Under the pieces are notes generated by a model. It did no database searches. It saw nothing but the letters and a program-made list of their open reading frames with translations, and was not told the origin of the DNA. A stretch of 64,000 nucleotides of DNA from NCBI GenBank assembly GCA_041572755.1, contig JBFFRY010000013.1, forward strand, positions 1-64,000, read 5' to 3'. Numbering within the stretch: the first letter of the stretch is position 1; the number at the start of each line of letters is the position of its first letter. Position numbers and translations under genes: made by a program. Source of the stretch: JBFELU01 sp041572755. GTDB taxonomy: Bacteria; Actinomycetota; Acidimicrobiia; Spongiisociales; UBA11373. Below are positions 23,764 through 31,865 of this stretch, piece after piece.

Positions 23764-24471
23764 CTACATGTTCCCGAAGACGGGAATCATGGCGCCGTTG
23801 ATGACCTGGGAGTCGGGGGACGCCAGGAAGGCGATCACTCCGGCGATCTCCTCCGGGGTGGGCCAACTGACGTAGTCCGCAAAAGGAATGGCCTCCCGAA
23901 AGGCGGGCGTGTCGATCACCGACGGCAGCAGCACGTTGGCGGTGATCGGGGCATCCCCAACCTCCTGGGCGATGGTCCGGGCGAGGGCGATGACGCCGGC
24001 CTTGGCCACGTTGTAGGCGGCCTGGCCCGCGGGAGGCTCGATGGCGGCCCGGCTCCCCATGAGGATGATCCGGCCCCACGCCGCCTTCTCCAGGTGGGGG
24101 AGCACCGCCCGGGACGCATAGAACGCAGTGCGGAGATTGAGATCGATCATCCGCTCGAAGCGGACGTCGTCGGTCTCGTCGACGTCCTGGCCACCCGACC
24201 ACCCGCCGACGAGGGCGCACAGCACGTTGATACCCCCGAAGCGCTCCGCGACCTGCTTCATGAAGTCCCCGACGGCCTCCGCATCCGAGCAGTCCACTCG
24301 TTGGAGCAGCAGCCGCTTGTCGGGGATGTCGAGGCCCTTCTCGAGGTCGTCGGCCTCTTCGGGCACCAGATAGGTGATCGCCAGACTGAAGTCTCGAGCA
24401 GCGAGGCGCTCGGCCACTCGGCGTCCTAGGCCGCCGGTGCCGCCGGTGATCACCGCCACTGGATTGGTCAC
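23764..24471 (-). CDS. SDR-family oxidoreductase
   Basis: This is a classical short-chain dehydrogenase/reductase with a Rossmann fold. The NAD(P) motif is TGGTGGLG at residues 10-17. The catalytic tyrosine and lysine are in YNVAK near 155, with the serine in MGSRAA just before. N-L-R near 116 is the structural asparagine. At 235 residues it has the normal length. The GTG start has GGAAGGA upstream, and a TATCAT box lies further up in the 76-base divergent gap. The substrate cannot be predicted. Confidence 0.9.
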   Translation of the reverse strand: MTNPVAVITGGTGGLGRRVAERLAARDFSLAITYLVPEEADDLEKGLDIPDKRLLLQRVDCSDAEAVGDFMKQVAERFGGINVLCALVGGWSGGQDVDETDDVRFERMIDLNLRTAFYASRAVLPHLEKAAWGRIILMGSRAAIEPPAGQAAYNVAKAGVIALARTIAQEVGDAPITANVLLPSVIDTPAFREAIPFADYVSWPTPEEIAGVIAFLASPDSQVINGAMIPVFGNM

Positions 24472-24547
24472 GATTCGTCCTTCCTGCGTCTGGGGAATGA
24501 TACAAACCCCTTTGCTACCCTCCGGGGAACACCGCCGAGGAGGAGTT

Positions 24548-25768
24548 GTGGCCGAGATCGTGATGCAGGGCCTCGGGAAGATCTATCCCGACGGCACGCG
24601 GGCGGTCGGAGATGTCGACCTGCACATTGCCGATGGGGAGTTCCTGGTCCTGGTGGGGCCTTCCGGGTGTGGGAAGTCGACGATCCTGCGCATGATCGCC
24701 GGTCTCGAGGAGATCTCTGAGGGGAGCATGCGCATCGGCGACGCGCTCGTCAACGAAGTTCCGGCCAAGGACCGCGACATCGCCATGGTGTTCCAGAACT
24801 ACGCGCTCTACCCCCACATGTCCGTGTTCGACAACATGGCGTTCGGGCTCAAACTCCGCAAGATGGACAAAGAGGAGATCAACCGCCGCGTTCAGGAGGC
24901 CGCAGAGATCCTCGAGATCACCGAGTTCTTGGAGCGCAAGCCCAAGGCGCTCTCTGGTGGCCAGCGGCAGCGGGTCGCCATGGGTCGTGCCATCGTGCGC
25001 GAGCCGAAGGCGTTCCTGATGGACGAGCCTCTCTCCAACCTGGATGCCAAGCTCCGCGTCCAGATGCGGACGGAGCTCGGGCGTCTCCACAGCAGGCTGG
25101 AGACCACCACCGTCTATGTGACCCACGATCAGGTCGAGGCGATGACGCTCGGCCACCGGGTCGCGGTGTTGAAGGCGGTGACACAGAAGCGGCCCGACAA
25201 CCTCCAACAGGTGGCCCCGCCCTCCGAGCTCTTCCACAACCCGGCCAACCTCTTCGTCGCCGGATTCATCGGCAGCCCGGCGATGAACATGGTGACCGGT
25301 CATCTGGAGGGATCCGGCTCCGACGTGTTCGTGGTCTTCGGCCCCCATCGCCTCAAGGTCGACGCGAAGGCCCTTGAGCGCCATCCCGGCATCGAAAACC
25401 ACATGAACCGAGATCTGGTCTTGGGCTTCCGTCCCGGCGACTCCGAGGATGCTCGCATCGCCGGCGACGGCGCCGATCGGACGATGGATGCCCAGGTGCA
25501 GGTCACCGAAGTGCTCGGGTCGGAGACCTTCGTGCACTATGAAGTCGCGGTGCCCCCGGTCATCACCCCCGAGATCGAGGAGCTCCTGGCCGACAGCGGT
25601 GCCGACCCATCGTCGCTCGGGCATACGACCCGATTCGCTTCGCGGGTGTCGTCCGATGTGAGCGTGCCCCCGGGCAGCAGTGTCAAGCTGGTGATCGACA
25701 CCGCCAAGATGCACTTCTTCGATCCGGAGTCGGGCGGCCGAGTCGGGTTCCGGGAGGGCGCCGTCTAG
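24548..25768 (+). CDS. Sugar-type ABC transporter ATPase (UgpC/MsmK family), orphan
   Basis: This is the ATP-hydrolysing subunit of a carbohydrate importer. Walker A is GPSGCGKST near residue 37, the Q-loop is FQNYALYPHMS near 81, the signature is LSGGQRQR near 136, Walker B is AFLMDEPLSNLDAK near 155, and the H-loop is VTHDQ near 192. A C-terminal TOBE/OB regulatory region follows. After RVAVLKAV there is an unusual short insertion (TQKRPDN) where relatives have a tight D-G turn. The GTG has CGAGGAGGAG upstream. No permease or binding protein is encoded here. In many actinobacteria a single MsmK-like ATPase serves several importers elsewhere, which fits this isolation. Confidence 0.93.
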   Translation: MAEIVMQGLGKIYPDGTRAVGDVDLHIADGEFLVLVGPSGCGKSTILRMIAGLEEISEGSMRIGDALVNEVPAKDRDIAMVFQNYALYPHMSVFDNMAFGLKLRKMDKEEINRRVQEAAEILEITEFLERKPKALSGGQRQRVAMGRAIVREPKAFLMDEPLSNLDAKLRVQMRTELGRLHSRLETTTVYVTHDQVEAMTLGHRVAVLKAVTQKRPDNLQQVAPPSELFHNPANLFVAGFIGSPAMNMVTGHLEGSGSDVFVVFGPHRLKVDAKALERHPGIENHMNRDLVLGFRPGDSEDARIAGDGADRTMDAQVQVTEVLGSETFVHYEVAVPPVITPEIEELLADSGADPSSLGHTTRFASRVSSDVSVPPGSSVKLVIDTAKMHFFDPESGGRVGFREGAV

Positions 25769-25823
25769 CCGCTGCTCTCCACCGGGGTGTCCGGTGCAAG
25801 GCTTCGGCGCCCTGCGCTGGCGC

Positions 25824-26420
25824 TCAGGTCAGGAACTCCCCGAGCCATGCTCCCCTGGGGTGGGAGACCGCAGCAGCGAGATCAGATGGAGTGTCGAGGT
25901 CGAGCAACGTGGCCGTCGAGACCAGCACGCGCTGTCGGAGATGGCGGGTGGCGGCCAGGTGTCTCGAGAATGAGCCGACGCCGTAGCGGAACACGATCGG
26001 CTCCCCGGCTCCGAGGAGATTGGTGCCGCCGTGCCGCGACGGGGCGAGCACGGCTTCCCCGGATGCCAGGGCACCGAGAGCGGCGCGCAGTTCCCCGGCA
26101 CCGAGGAGCGGAAGATCTCCGTGGGCGATCAGCCAAGGGACGCCGAGCCGTGCCGCGTGGGCCGCGGCCGCATCGGCAGCGGCGTTGAGCCCCCCGGGAT
26201 CGTCGAGCACGTCGGCACCATTCCGGCGCGCCCACCCGGCAACCTCGTCGTCACCGGCGACCACGACTACCACCACTTCGAGCTTCAGGGCCTCGGTGAC
26301 GACCCGGGTCGCCACCATCTCGGCGATCAAGGCACGACGTCCAGAGTCGAGGTCGCCGGCAAGGCGCCCTTTGCCCTTGCGGAATGGCTTGAGTGGGACG
26401 GCGATCACCGGGTTCGTCAC
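25824..26420 (-). CDS. cofC: 2-phospho-L-lactate/phosphoenolpyruvate guanylyltransferase
   Basis: CofC (FbiD in mycobacteria) joins GMP from GTP to 2-phospholactate or phosphoenolpyruvate in coenzyme F420 synthesis. The nucleotidyltransferase start VIAVPLKPFRKGKGRL near residues 5-20 matches the K-x4-KxRL signature. LIAHGDLPLL near 105 carries the metal-binding aspartate, and APSRHGGTNLL near 135 is characteristic. At 198 residues it is normal. The long frame reaching 27,863 is a shadow of pyruvate kinase. The GTG at 26420 sits six bases after CACAAT, so it is probably leaderless. It is divergent from pyruvate kinase, whose substrate in mycobacteria and many bacteria is also the F420 precursor phosphoenolpyruvate. 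Confidence 0.88.
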   Translation of the reverse strand: MTNPVIAVPLKPFRKGKGRLAGDLDSGRRALIAEMVATRVVTEALKLEVVVVVVAGDDEVAGWARRNGADVLDDPGGLNAAADAAAAHAARLGVPWLIAHGDLPLLGAGELRAALGALASGEAVLAPSRHGGTNLLGAGEPIVFRYGVGSFSRHLAATRHLRQRVLVSTATLLDLDTPSDLAAAVSHPRGAWLGEFLT

Positions 26421-26426
26421 GTCGCC

Positions 26427-26432
26427 ATTGTG
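26427..26432 (-). promoter_or_regulatory. -10 box CACAAT for cofC
   Basis: On the minus strand the box ends six bases before the GTG start of cofC, which supports that start over any other. Confidence 0.5.
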
Positions 26433-26474
26433 GTCCGAGGCGGGGACCTTGGGTGCGGGTAAGGTGACCCGGCA

Positions 26475-27911
26475 GTGAGGAAGACGAAGATCGTCGCCAC
26501 CCTCGGACCGGCGACGGGAACCCGGGAGGGCATCAGCGCCCTCGTTGCGGCCGGCATGGACGTGGCCCGGCTCAACTTCTCCCATGGTTCCCACGACTTG
26601 CACCGGCAGTGGACTGAGTGGGTGAGGGAGGCTGCCGCGGATCAAGGCCGGGCGGTGGCGGTGCTGCAGGACATCCAGGGACCCCGCGTCCGCGTCGGCA
26701 CCTTCCCCGGGGGAAGCGTGTTGCTCGAGGAGGGTTCCACGCTCACCCTGCGCGCCGGTGATGACGAAGGATCGGATGCCGAGATCTTCGTGCAGCACCT
26801 CGAGGCGGCCCGGCTCGTGGAAGGAAGCCGGATCGTGATGGCCGACGGGTTCATCGAGCTCGAGGTGGTCGGCGGCGCCGGGGACGAACTGCAGGCGGTG
26901 GTGCGGCAGGGGGGCGTGCTTCACGACCGCAAAGGCACCGCTTTCCCCGGCACACCACTCGATCTGCCGGCGGTGACCGCCAAGGATCTCGAAGACCTCG
27001 CCTTCGGGAAGGAGATCGGGATCGACATCGTCGCCGCTTCGTTCGTGACCTCGGGGAGCGACATCGCCACCGTGAGGGACGCCGCCCCCTCCGTGCCGGT
27101 GATCGCCAAGATCGAGCGAGCCGACGCCTACGAGAACCTGTCCGAGATCCTGGCGGCCTCCGATGGGGCGATGGTGGCCCGGGGAGACCTGGGGGTGGAG
27201 ATGGGCTATGCGCCTCTGCCCATGGTCCAGAAGGAGATCATCGCTCGGACCAACGCATCCGGGAGCATCTCGATCACCGCCACGGAGATGCTCGAGTCGA
27301 TGACGGCCTCGCCCCGCCCCACCCGCGCCGAAGTCACCGATGTCGCCAACGCCGTCCTCGACGGGACCGACGCGGTCATGCTGTCGGCCGAGACCGCCAT
27401 CGGGGCCTATCCGGTGAAGGCGGTGCGGGCGATGGCGACGATCTGCAGCCGGGTTGAGACCAGCCCCGTCTACGAGGCGATGCCGGGAGTGGAGTTCGTC
27501 GCCGCCGAGGCCACCTTTGCGTCGGCGATCGCCCAGGCGTGCGCCGACACCGCCAACAGCCTGGGCCTCAAATTGGTGGTGGCGTTCACCGAGAGCGGGA
27601 ATACCGCCCTGCTGGTCTCCAAGTACCGTCCCCGCGCTCGCATCGTGGCCTTCACCCCGGATCCGGCCACTCACAGGCGGATGGCGATCCTGTGGGGTGT
27701 CACCCCGATGAGTTTCCCCCGCCTGGAATCGACCGACGAGATGATCTTCGCTGCGGAACGGCTCCTGCGCGACGCGGGCGTCGCCACCGAGGGGGAGTGG
27801 GTGGTCATGGCCGCCGGGATCCCGCCGAACCAGAGCGCGTCCACCAACCTGCTGAAGCTCCACGTTGTCGGGACCGGCTCTTCGGGCTTTCCCCAGGGCC
27901 TGGAGCGCTAG
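26475..27911 (+). CDS. pyk: Pyruvate kinase
   Basis: Pyruvate kinase converts phosphoenolpyruvate and ADP to pyruvate and ATP at the end of glycolysis. The N-terminal KTKIVATLGPAT and MDVARLNFSHG are diagnostic. VIAKIERADAYENL carries the catalytic lysine and the metal-binding glutamate, and MVARGDLGVEMG and ITATEMLESM follow. The C-terminal allosteric domain is complete at 478 residues. The start is a GTG; TAAGGT lies nine bases upstream. It faces away from cofC across 54 bases, so the two are not cotranscribed. Confidence 0.96.
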   Translation: MRKTKIVATLGPATGTREGISALVAAGMDVARLNFSHGSHDLHRQWTEWVREAAADQGRAVAVLQDIQGPRVRVGTFPGGSVLLEEGSTLTLRAGDDEGSDAEIFVQHLEAARLVEGSRIVMADGFIELEVVGGAGDELQAVVRQGGVLHDRKGTAFPGTPLDLPAVTAKDLEDLAFGKEIGIDIVAASFVTSGSDIATVRDAAPSVPVIAKIERADAYENLSEILAASDGAMVARGDLGVEMGYAPLPMVQKEIIARTNASGSISITATEMLESMTASPRPTRAEVTDVANAVLDGTDAVMLSAETAIGAYPVKAVRAMATICSRVETSPVYEAMPGVEFVAAEATFASAIAQACADTANSLGLKLVVAFTESGNTALLVSKYRPRARIVAFTPDPATHRRMAILWGVTPMSFPRLESTDEMIFAAERLLRDAGVATEGEWVVMAAGIPPNQSASTNLLKLHVVGTGSSGFPQGLER

Positions 27912-27925
27912 AGTCCCCGCTGATC

Positions 27926-28225
27926 ATGGGACAGACGATCAAGGTCGATGAACCCACCATCATCGGTGAAGTGGCGTTGTTCGCCACCGATCGCGGGATC
28001 ACCGGTCAGGCCGGGGAGGTCTTCGATCGAACGTCGGGCGACGACTCGTTCCCGGGCCGCCTGGCGGCTGCGGTGTTCGCCGCCGACGACGCCGTCGGCC
28101 ACGTCTTCATCGCCTCCAATCAGGTGACGACCCGACGCGACGGCGGTTGGGAGGAGGCCGCTGTTGCGGCCGTGACCGGGGCCATCGAGCAGTTCTTCGT
28201 CTTCTACGACGAGGAATCCGGCTAG
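27926..28225 (+). CDS. Hypothetical protein (99 aa)
   Basis: This short acidic protein starts MGQTIKVDEPTIIGEVALFA. It alternates strands and short helices: VALFATDRG, LAAAVFAADD, VGHVFIASNQV and AIEQFFVFYDEESG. I recognise no family. It lies 14 bases after pyk on the same strand and is probably cotranscribed with it. The stop codon lies inside CTAG, which is also the stop of the convergent VanW gene, so the two coding regions overlap by four bases. Confidence 0.75.
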   Translation: MGQTIKVDEPTIIGEVALFATDRGITGQAGEVFDRTSGDDSFPGRLAAAVFAADDAVGHVFIASNQVTTRRDGGWEEAAVAAVTGAIEQFFVFYDEESG

Positions 28226-30255
28226 CCGTCCGACGGCGGCAGACATCGGCGGAGGGTGATCGAGGAACCGGCATCGACGAGGCTGCCTACCTCGAGGTCC
28301 TGGAACAGGACTCGTCCCTCGTTCTCGATGCTGCAGTCGGTGATCGGCTCACCCTCGACGGCGATCAGATCGGCGTTGGCGATGTCCGACAGTGCATTCG
28401 CCCACTTCCTCCCCACCACGTCGGGGACCACCGATGGGCACTCCATTTGCTCATACTCCTCGTGATCTTCGGGGAGCATGCATGGGTGGACCTCGACGAT
28501 CCGGGGGAAGGGGTGGTAGGTCCACCACCAGGTCTGAACGGTCTGGGTCCCATCCAGAAGGGTGATGATGCGGTCCACGTGGTTGGTCCAGCCCGGAGAT
28601 CCCTCGGAGGTCACGTCCTCTTCGCCGGGCGGGAGCTCGTCATTCGGCTCGTAGACGTCGAACGGTTCCGTCTCCTCGACCCGCTCACCGAGCCGGGATT
28701 CGACCTCGATGCCGCCGTTGTTTCCGTACAAGCGGACGGTGACGTGAGAATCGGACGTTTCGGTGTCGATCAGGATGGCGTGTTCGGTGTTGTTGCGGAA
28801 CTTGATGTCCGGCGAGGGCCATCCGAGCGTCGCCTCCCTCACCTCCGGGTACCTGGGGAAGAACAGGGTGTGGGGAGTGTGCTCGACGTCCTCGAGCCCG
28901 GCGAAGAACACCGCGTTGTAGAGGGTGGTGGCGAATTGGCTGACGCCTCCGCCTATGTTGGCCGGGTGGTCGCAGCAGTCGACCTTGGGCCCGATGATGG
29001 CGCCGGCCCGGCGGTAGCCGGTCTCTTCGGTCCGCTGACCGACGTGCTCGTTCAGCGAGAACACCTCGCCGGGCATCACCAGGGTGTTGTCGACCTCCGC
29101 GGCGATCAGCTGGATGTTGTTGATGCGATTGAGGTTGTTCTGGTCCCCGCAACATGAGAAGAACGTGGTGGCCCGGTAGAGAAGACCATCGACTCCCAGT
29201 GCCAGCACGTCCTCAGTCGTGATCTCGGGTTCCTCGGCTTCGAAGTAGGGGAGCACGCCGGAGCGGGTCGCCGACTGGGCGGCGGCGAACACGACGGGGG
29301 CAATCTGGGCGACGTCGATGCGCAGGGCGCTGCGCCCGGGGATCACCGATATGTCCTCGTCGGGCCGGGCCACGAGCTGCGCACTCTGAGCCGGGAACTC
29401 CAGGTCGTTCTGGAAGGGCAGCAGGAACGTCAGCAGCGTGTCGTCGTCGAAGAACAGCTCGATGACCGTCTCGCCGTCGATGATCTCCTGGCGGGTCCGC
29501 AGCGCGTCGGCGAGAACCTCGACGGGGAAGTCGATCCTGGCTTCGGGTATCAGGCGCGTGAGCATGACCGGACCGGAGATGAGTCGGTCCGCGGCCGCCA
29601 CGGCCGCGTCGATCTGCGCGCTGGTCGCGGTGGGGACGACGAACTGCGTCGGGATGGTGATCGGTGTTCTCTCGAGATCGACGATCGCCGCGGCCACCGC
29701 TTCGGCGGCCGCCTCCCGGTCGATGGCCGTCCCCGGGTGGGGATGGCGGGCGATGACCTCGGTGCCGTCGACGCGGATCCCGCCCTCGAACGGCGGATCG
29801 GCGATCGTTTCTATCTCCCAACGATCGAGGACGAGATCGAGGAGGTCCGTGCTGAACCCCGTCACCAGGCCGATGTGCTCGTCTTGACCCCCGAAACGGC
29901 CGAACCACGACCGGAACTGATCCAGCACCCCGCCGGTCCTCCCGACCTCCATCGCTTGAGACACCAGGGCCTGCTCGTCGATGTCGAAGCCGATCTCCGA
30001 GGGAAGAAGATCGAATTCGTGTCCCTCGATCATGACCGGCACGGGCAACGTACTGAGCCGGGCCTCGAGATCCACGATTGCCTGGAGTGCAGCTTCCTCG
30101 CTCAGCCCGCCCAACTCGATGTCGGCTACGGACACGGGGCCGAGAACCTCGCCGCCGTTGGAGGCGCGGTCCATTGCATAGACCACCGAGGCCCACACCA
30201 CGAGGGCGACGGGCAGTGCGGCGATGAGGATCGCTATGCGAAAGGGTCGGGGCAT
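28222..30255 (-). CDS. VanW-family surface protein with C-terminal PASTA domain
   Basis: The 677-residue protein has one N-terminal membrane anchor at about residues 7-27. Two peptidoglycan-binding_4-type (YoaR-like) domains follow at about 45-300. The VanW domain lies near 380-510 and includes FSLNEHVGQRTEETGYRRAG and GGGVSQFATTLYNAVF. The C-terminus (about 610-675) is a single PASTA domain beginning VVPDVVG. Pairs of cysteines (FFSCCGDQ, VDCCDHP) are unusual in this domain and may be disulfide-bonded. The protein should sit outside the membrane against the cell wall. VanW proteins accompany some glycopeptide-resistance clusters, but their activity is unknown. A TACAAT box lies upstream. Confidence 0.9.
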   Translation of the reverse strand: MPRPFRIAILIAALPVALVVWASVVYAMDRASNGGEVLGPVSVADIELGGLSEEAALQAIVDLEARLSTLPVPVMIEGHEFDLLPSEIGFDIDEQALVSQAMEVGRTGGVLDQFRSWFGRFGGQDEHIGLVTGFSTDLLDLVLDRWEIETIADPPFEGGIRVDGTEVIARHPHPGTAIDREAAAEAVAAAIVDLERTPITIPTQFVVPTATSAQIDAAVAAADRLISGPVMLTRLIPEARIDFPVEVLADALRTRQEIIDGETVIELFFDDDTLLTFLLPFQNDLEFPAQSAQLVARPDEDISVIPGRSALRIDVAQIAPVVFAAAQSATRSGVLPYFEAEEPEITTEDVLALGVDGLLYRATTFFSCCGDQNNLNRINNIQLIAAEVDNTLVMPGEVFSLNEHVGQRTEETGYRRAGAIIGPKVDCCDHPANIGGGVSQFATTLYNAVFFAGLEDVEHTPHTLFFPRYPEVREATLGWPSPDIKFRNNTEHAILIDTETSDSHVTVRLYGNNGGIEVESRLGERVEETEPFDVYEPNDELPPGEEDVTSEGSPGWTNHVDRIITLLDGTQTVQTWWWTYHPFPRIVEVHPCMLPEDHEEYEQMECPSVVPDVVGRKWANALSDIANADLIAVEGEPITDCSIENEGRVLFQDLEVGSLVDAGSSITLRRCLPPSDG

Positions 30256-30309
30256 CGAGGAATCCGGGAGCGGGCACGCATTGTACCGGCCCGGCCGGGT
30301 AGCCGGACC

Positions 30310-30315
30310 TACCAT
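30310..30315 (+). promoter_or_regulatory. -10 box TACCAT of a leaderless start
   Basis: The box ends seven bases before the ATG of the RecB/Cas4-like nuclease gene, inside the 67-base gap shared with the divergent VanW gene. Confidence 0.5.
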
Positions 30316-30322
30316 CGACACT

Positions 30323-31108
30323 ATGACGCTGGAGCCACCCGTTGAGTTCCCGCCGGTGCGCCCGGGTGAGCCGATGGTCGTGTCGGGCACCCTCTATGCC
30401 ACGTACCACCAATGCCCCGACCAGGCGGTGGGCCGGCTGAGGGGCATCTACGGGCCCGAGTCGCCGGCGTCGTTTCGCGGGGGCTTGGCTCACCGCATCT
30501 TCGCCCGTCACCTGACCGGCGGTCCGATCGACGACGACGAGTTCTCGGCGGCGTGCCGCGAGGAGATCGGCGGGTCGATGAATCCCAAGCTGGCGTCGCT
30601 CGGCCTCAAGCCCAGCGAACTGGGCCGGGTCATCGAGGAGGTGGGCAACCTCTACGACCGGTTCCGTCTCTTGGGAACCGAAGGGTTCCGGGGTGCCGAG
30701 GTGAGCCTCGAGGTGCTGCCGGCCGAGGGGATCACCTTGCGGGGGAGCGTCGATGCCGTGTTCGAGGAGAACGGGGGCAGTCGGCTCGTCGACTGGAAGA
30801 CGGGGGGTCTCGGAGATCCCGGACCGCAGCTCGACTTCTATGCCCTGTTGTGGGCCATGGAGCGGAGCGAGCTCCCGGTCAAGATCGAGGCCGTGTCGGT
30901 GGCGACCGGCGAACGCTTCGAAGCGGTGCCGGCCAGGAGCGAGGTCGATGCCACCGTCGGCCGGGTGGCGGCGATGATCGATCTCATCAGGTCGGTGTTT
31001 GCGGACGACGACGGGGCGCCGAGAATCGCGGGCCCGTGGTGTCGCTGGTGTCCGTTGCTCGACGGCTGCGACGAGGGGCGGTCGGCATCGAGCTTGCTGG
31101 ACGGCTGA
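30323..31108 (+). CDS. Stand-alone RecB/Cas4-like nuclease with Fe-S cysteines
   Basis: The 261-residue protein resembles the PD-(D/E)XK nuclease domain of RecB, AddB and Cas4. The catalytic core is GSVDAVFEENG followed by SRLVDWKTG at about residues 139-160, giving the D...D-x-K pattern, and QLDFYALL is the helical Q-motif. One cysteine early on (YHQCP, about 32) and three near the end (WCRWCPLLDGC, about 240-252) match the four cysteines that hold an iron-sulfur cluster in this family. The protein lacks any helicase domain. The ATG is leaderless. No cas genes or repeats occur nearby, so a repair role is more likely than CRISPR adaptation. Confidence 0.83.
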   Translation: MTLEPPVEFPPVRPGEPMVVSGTLYATYHQCPDQAVGRLRGIYGPESPASFRGGLAHRIFARHLTGGPIDDDEFSAACREEIGGSMNPKLASLGLKPSELGRVIEEVGNLYDRFRLLGTEGFRGAEVSLEVLPAEGITLRGSVDAVFEENGGSRLVDWKTGGLGDPGPQLDFYALLWAMERSELPVKIEAVSVATGERFEAVPARSEVDATVGRVAAMIDLIRSVFADDDGAPRIAGPWCRWCPLLDGCDEGRSASSLLDG

Positions 31109-31114
31109 GGCGTC

Positions 31115-31786
31115 TCAGCGGTGGCGCAACTGCACCAGCGTGGGGCTCGACGAGAAGGGATCGGCCGGGCCCGAGGCTTTCTTCTCCGGACGGGGCCGCA
31201 TCCTGTGGAGGGCGCGCAACCGATCGTGGTCGAAGACCCGCTGCAACGAAGCGGTGACGTCCGGATCGAATTGATTCCCGGCACAACGCTCGATCTCGTC
31301 GAGGGCGGTGATCGTGGGAAGCGGTGGCTGGTAGGGGCGCTCACTGGTCATGGCGTCGAAGGCGTCGGCGACCTGGACTATCCGGGCGGTGAGGGGTACC
31401 GATCGGGCGTCGAGGCCGAAGGGATAGCCGTCACCGTCGGCCCGTTCGTGGTGGTAGAGCACCGCCGCAGCGACATCTCGATGGACGATGTCGGCGACCA
31501 GCCGATGCCCGGCCTCCGGGTGGGTGCGGATCTCTCGCCACTCGGCGTGATTGAGCCCGGCCGGCTTCCAGAGAATGGTCTCGGGTACACCGAGCTTGCC
31601 GATGTCGTGGAGCTGGCTCGCCAGGAAGAGATGATCCAGGGTGTCGACGGTGCAGCCCATCTCCACCCCGATCGCCACTGCCACGTCGGCGGTGCGTTGC
31701 CCATGGTCGGCGATGGCAGGGTCGCGTAGCCGCAGCACCTCGAGCAGCTTGGCGACGATCGATTCGGTAGTGGATGGCATCGTCAT
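31115..31786 (-). CDS. HD-GYP domain phosphodiesterase
   Basis: This is a predicted cyclic-di-GMP phosphodiesterase made only of the HD-GYP domain. DHGQRTADVA, LASQLHDIGKLGVPE, RTHPEAGHRL, YHHERADGDGYPFGL and VADAFDAMTSERPY provide the metal-binding His and Asp residues and the GYP triplet. It has no receiver or sensor domain in its 223 residues. It converges on the nuclease gene with six bases between stops. No diguanylate cyclase is present in the window. Confidence 0.9.
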   Translation of the reverse strand: MTMPSTTESIVAKLLEVLRLRDPAIADHGQRTADVAVAIGVEMGCTVDTLDHLFLASQLHDIGKLGVPETILWKPAGLNHAEWREIRTHPEAGHRLVADIVHRDVAAAVLYHHERADGDGYPFGLDARSVPLTARIVQVADAFDAMTSERPYQPPLPTITALDEIERCAGNQFDPDVTASLQRVFDHDRLRALHRMRPRPEKKASGPADPFSSSPTLVQLRHR

Positions 31787-31865
31787 CGACGAATGGGGCC
31801 TGTGTGATCGCTGCGGCCAGGTTACGGCCGGGCGCCCCTCCCGCCGGGAATTTCCCGTCTGGTGG

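Noticed and set aside
26430..27863. N-terminal extension of the cofC frame across pyruvate kinase
   Set aside because: The pyruvate kinase motifs on the plus strand are decisive and the cofC fold begins at 26420 behind a -10 box.
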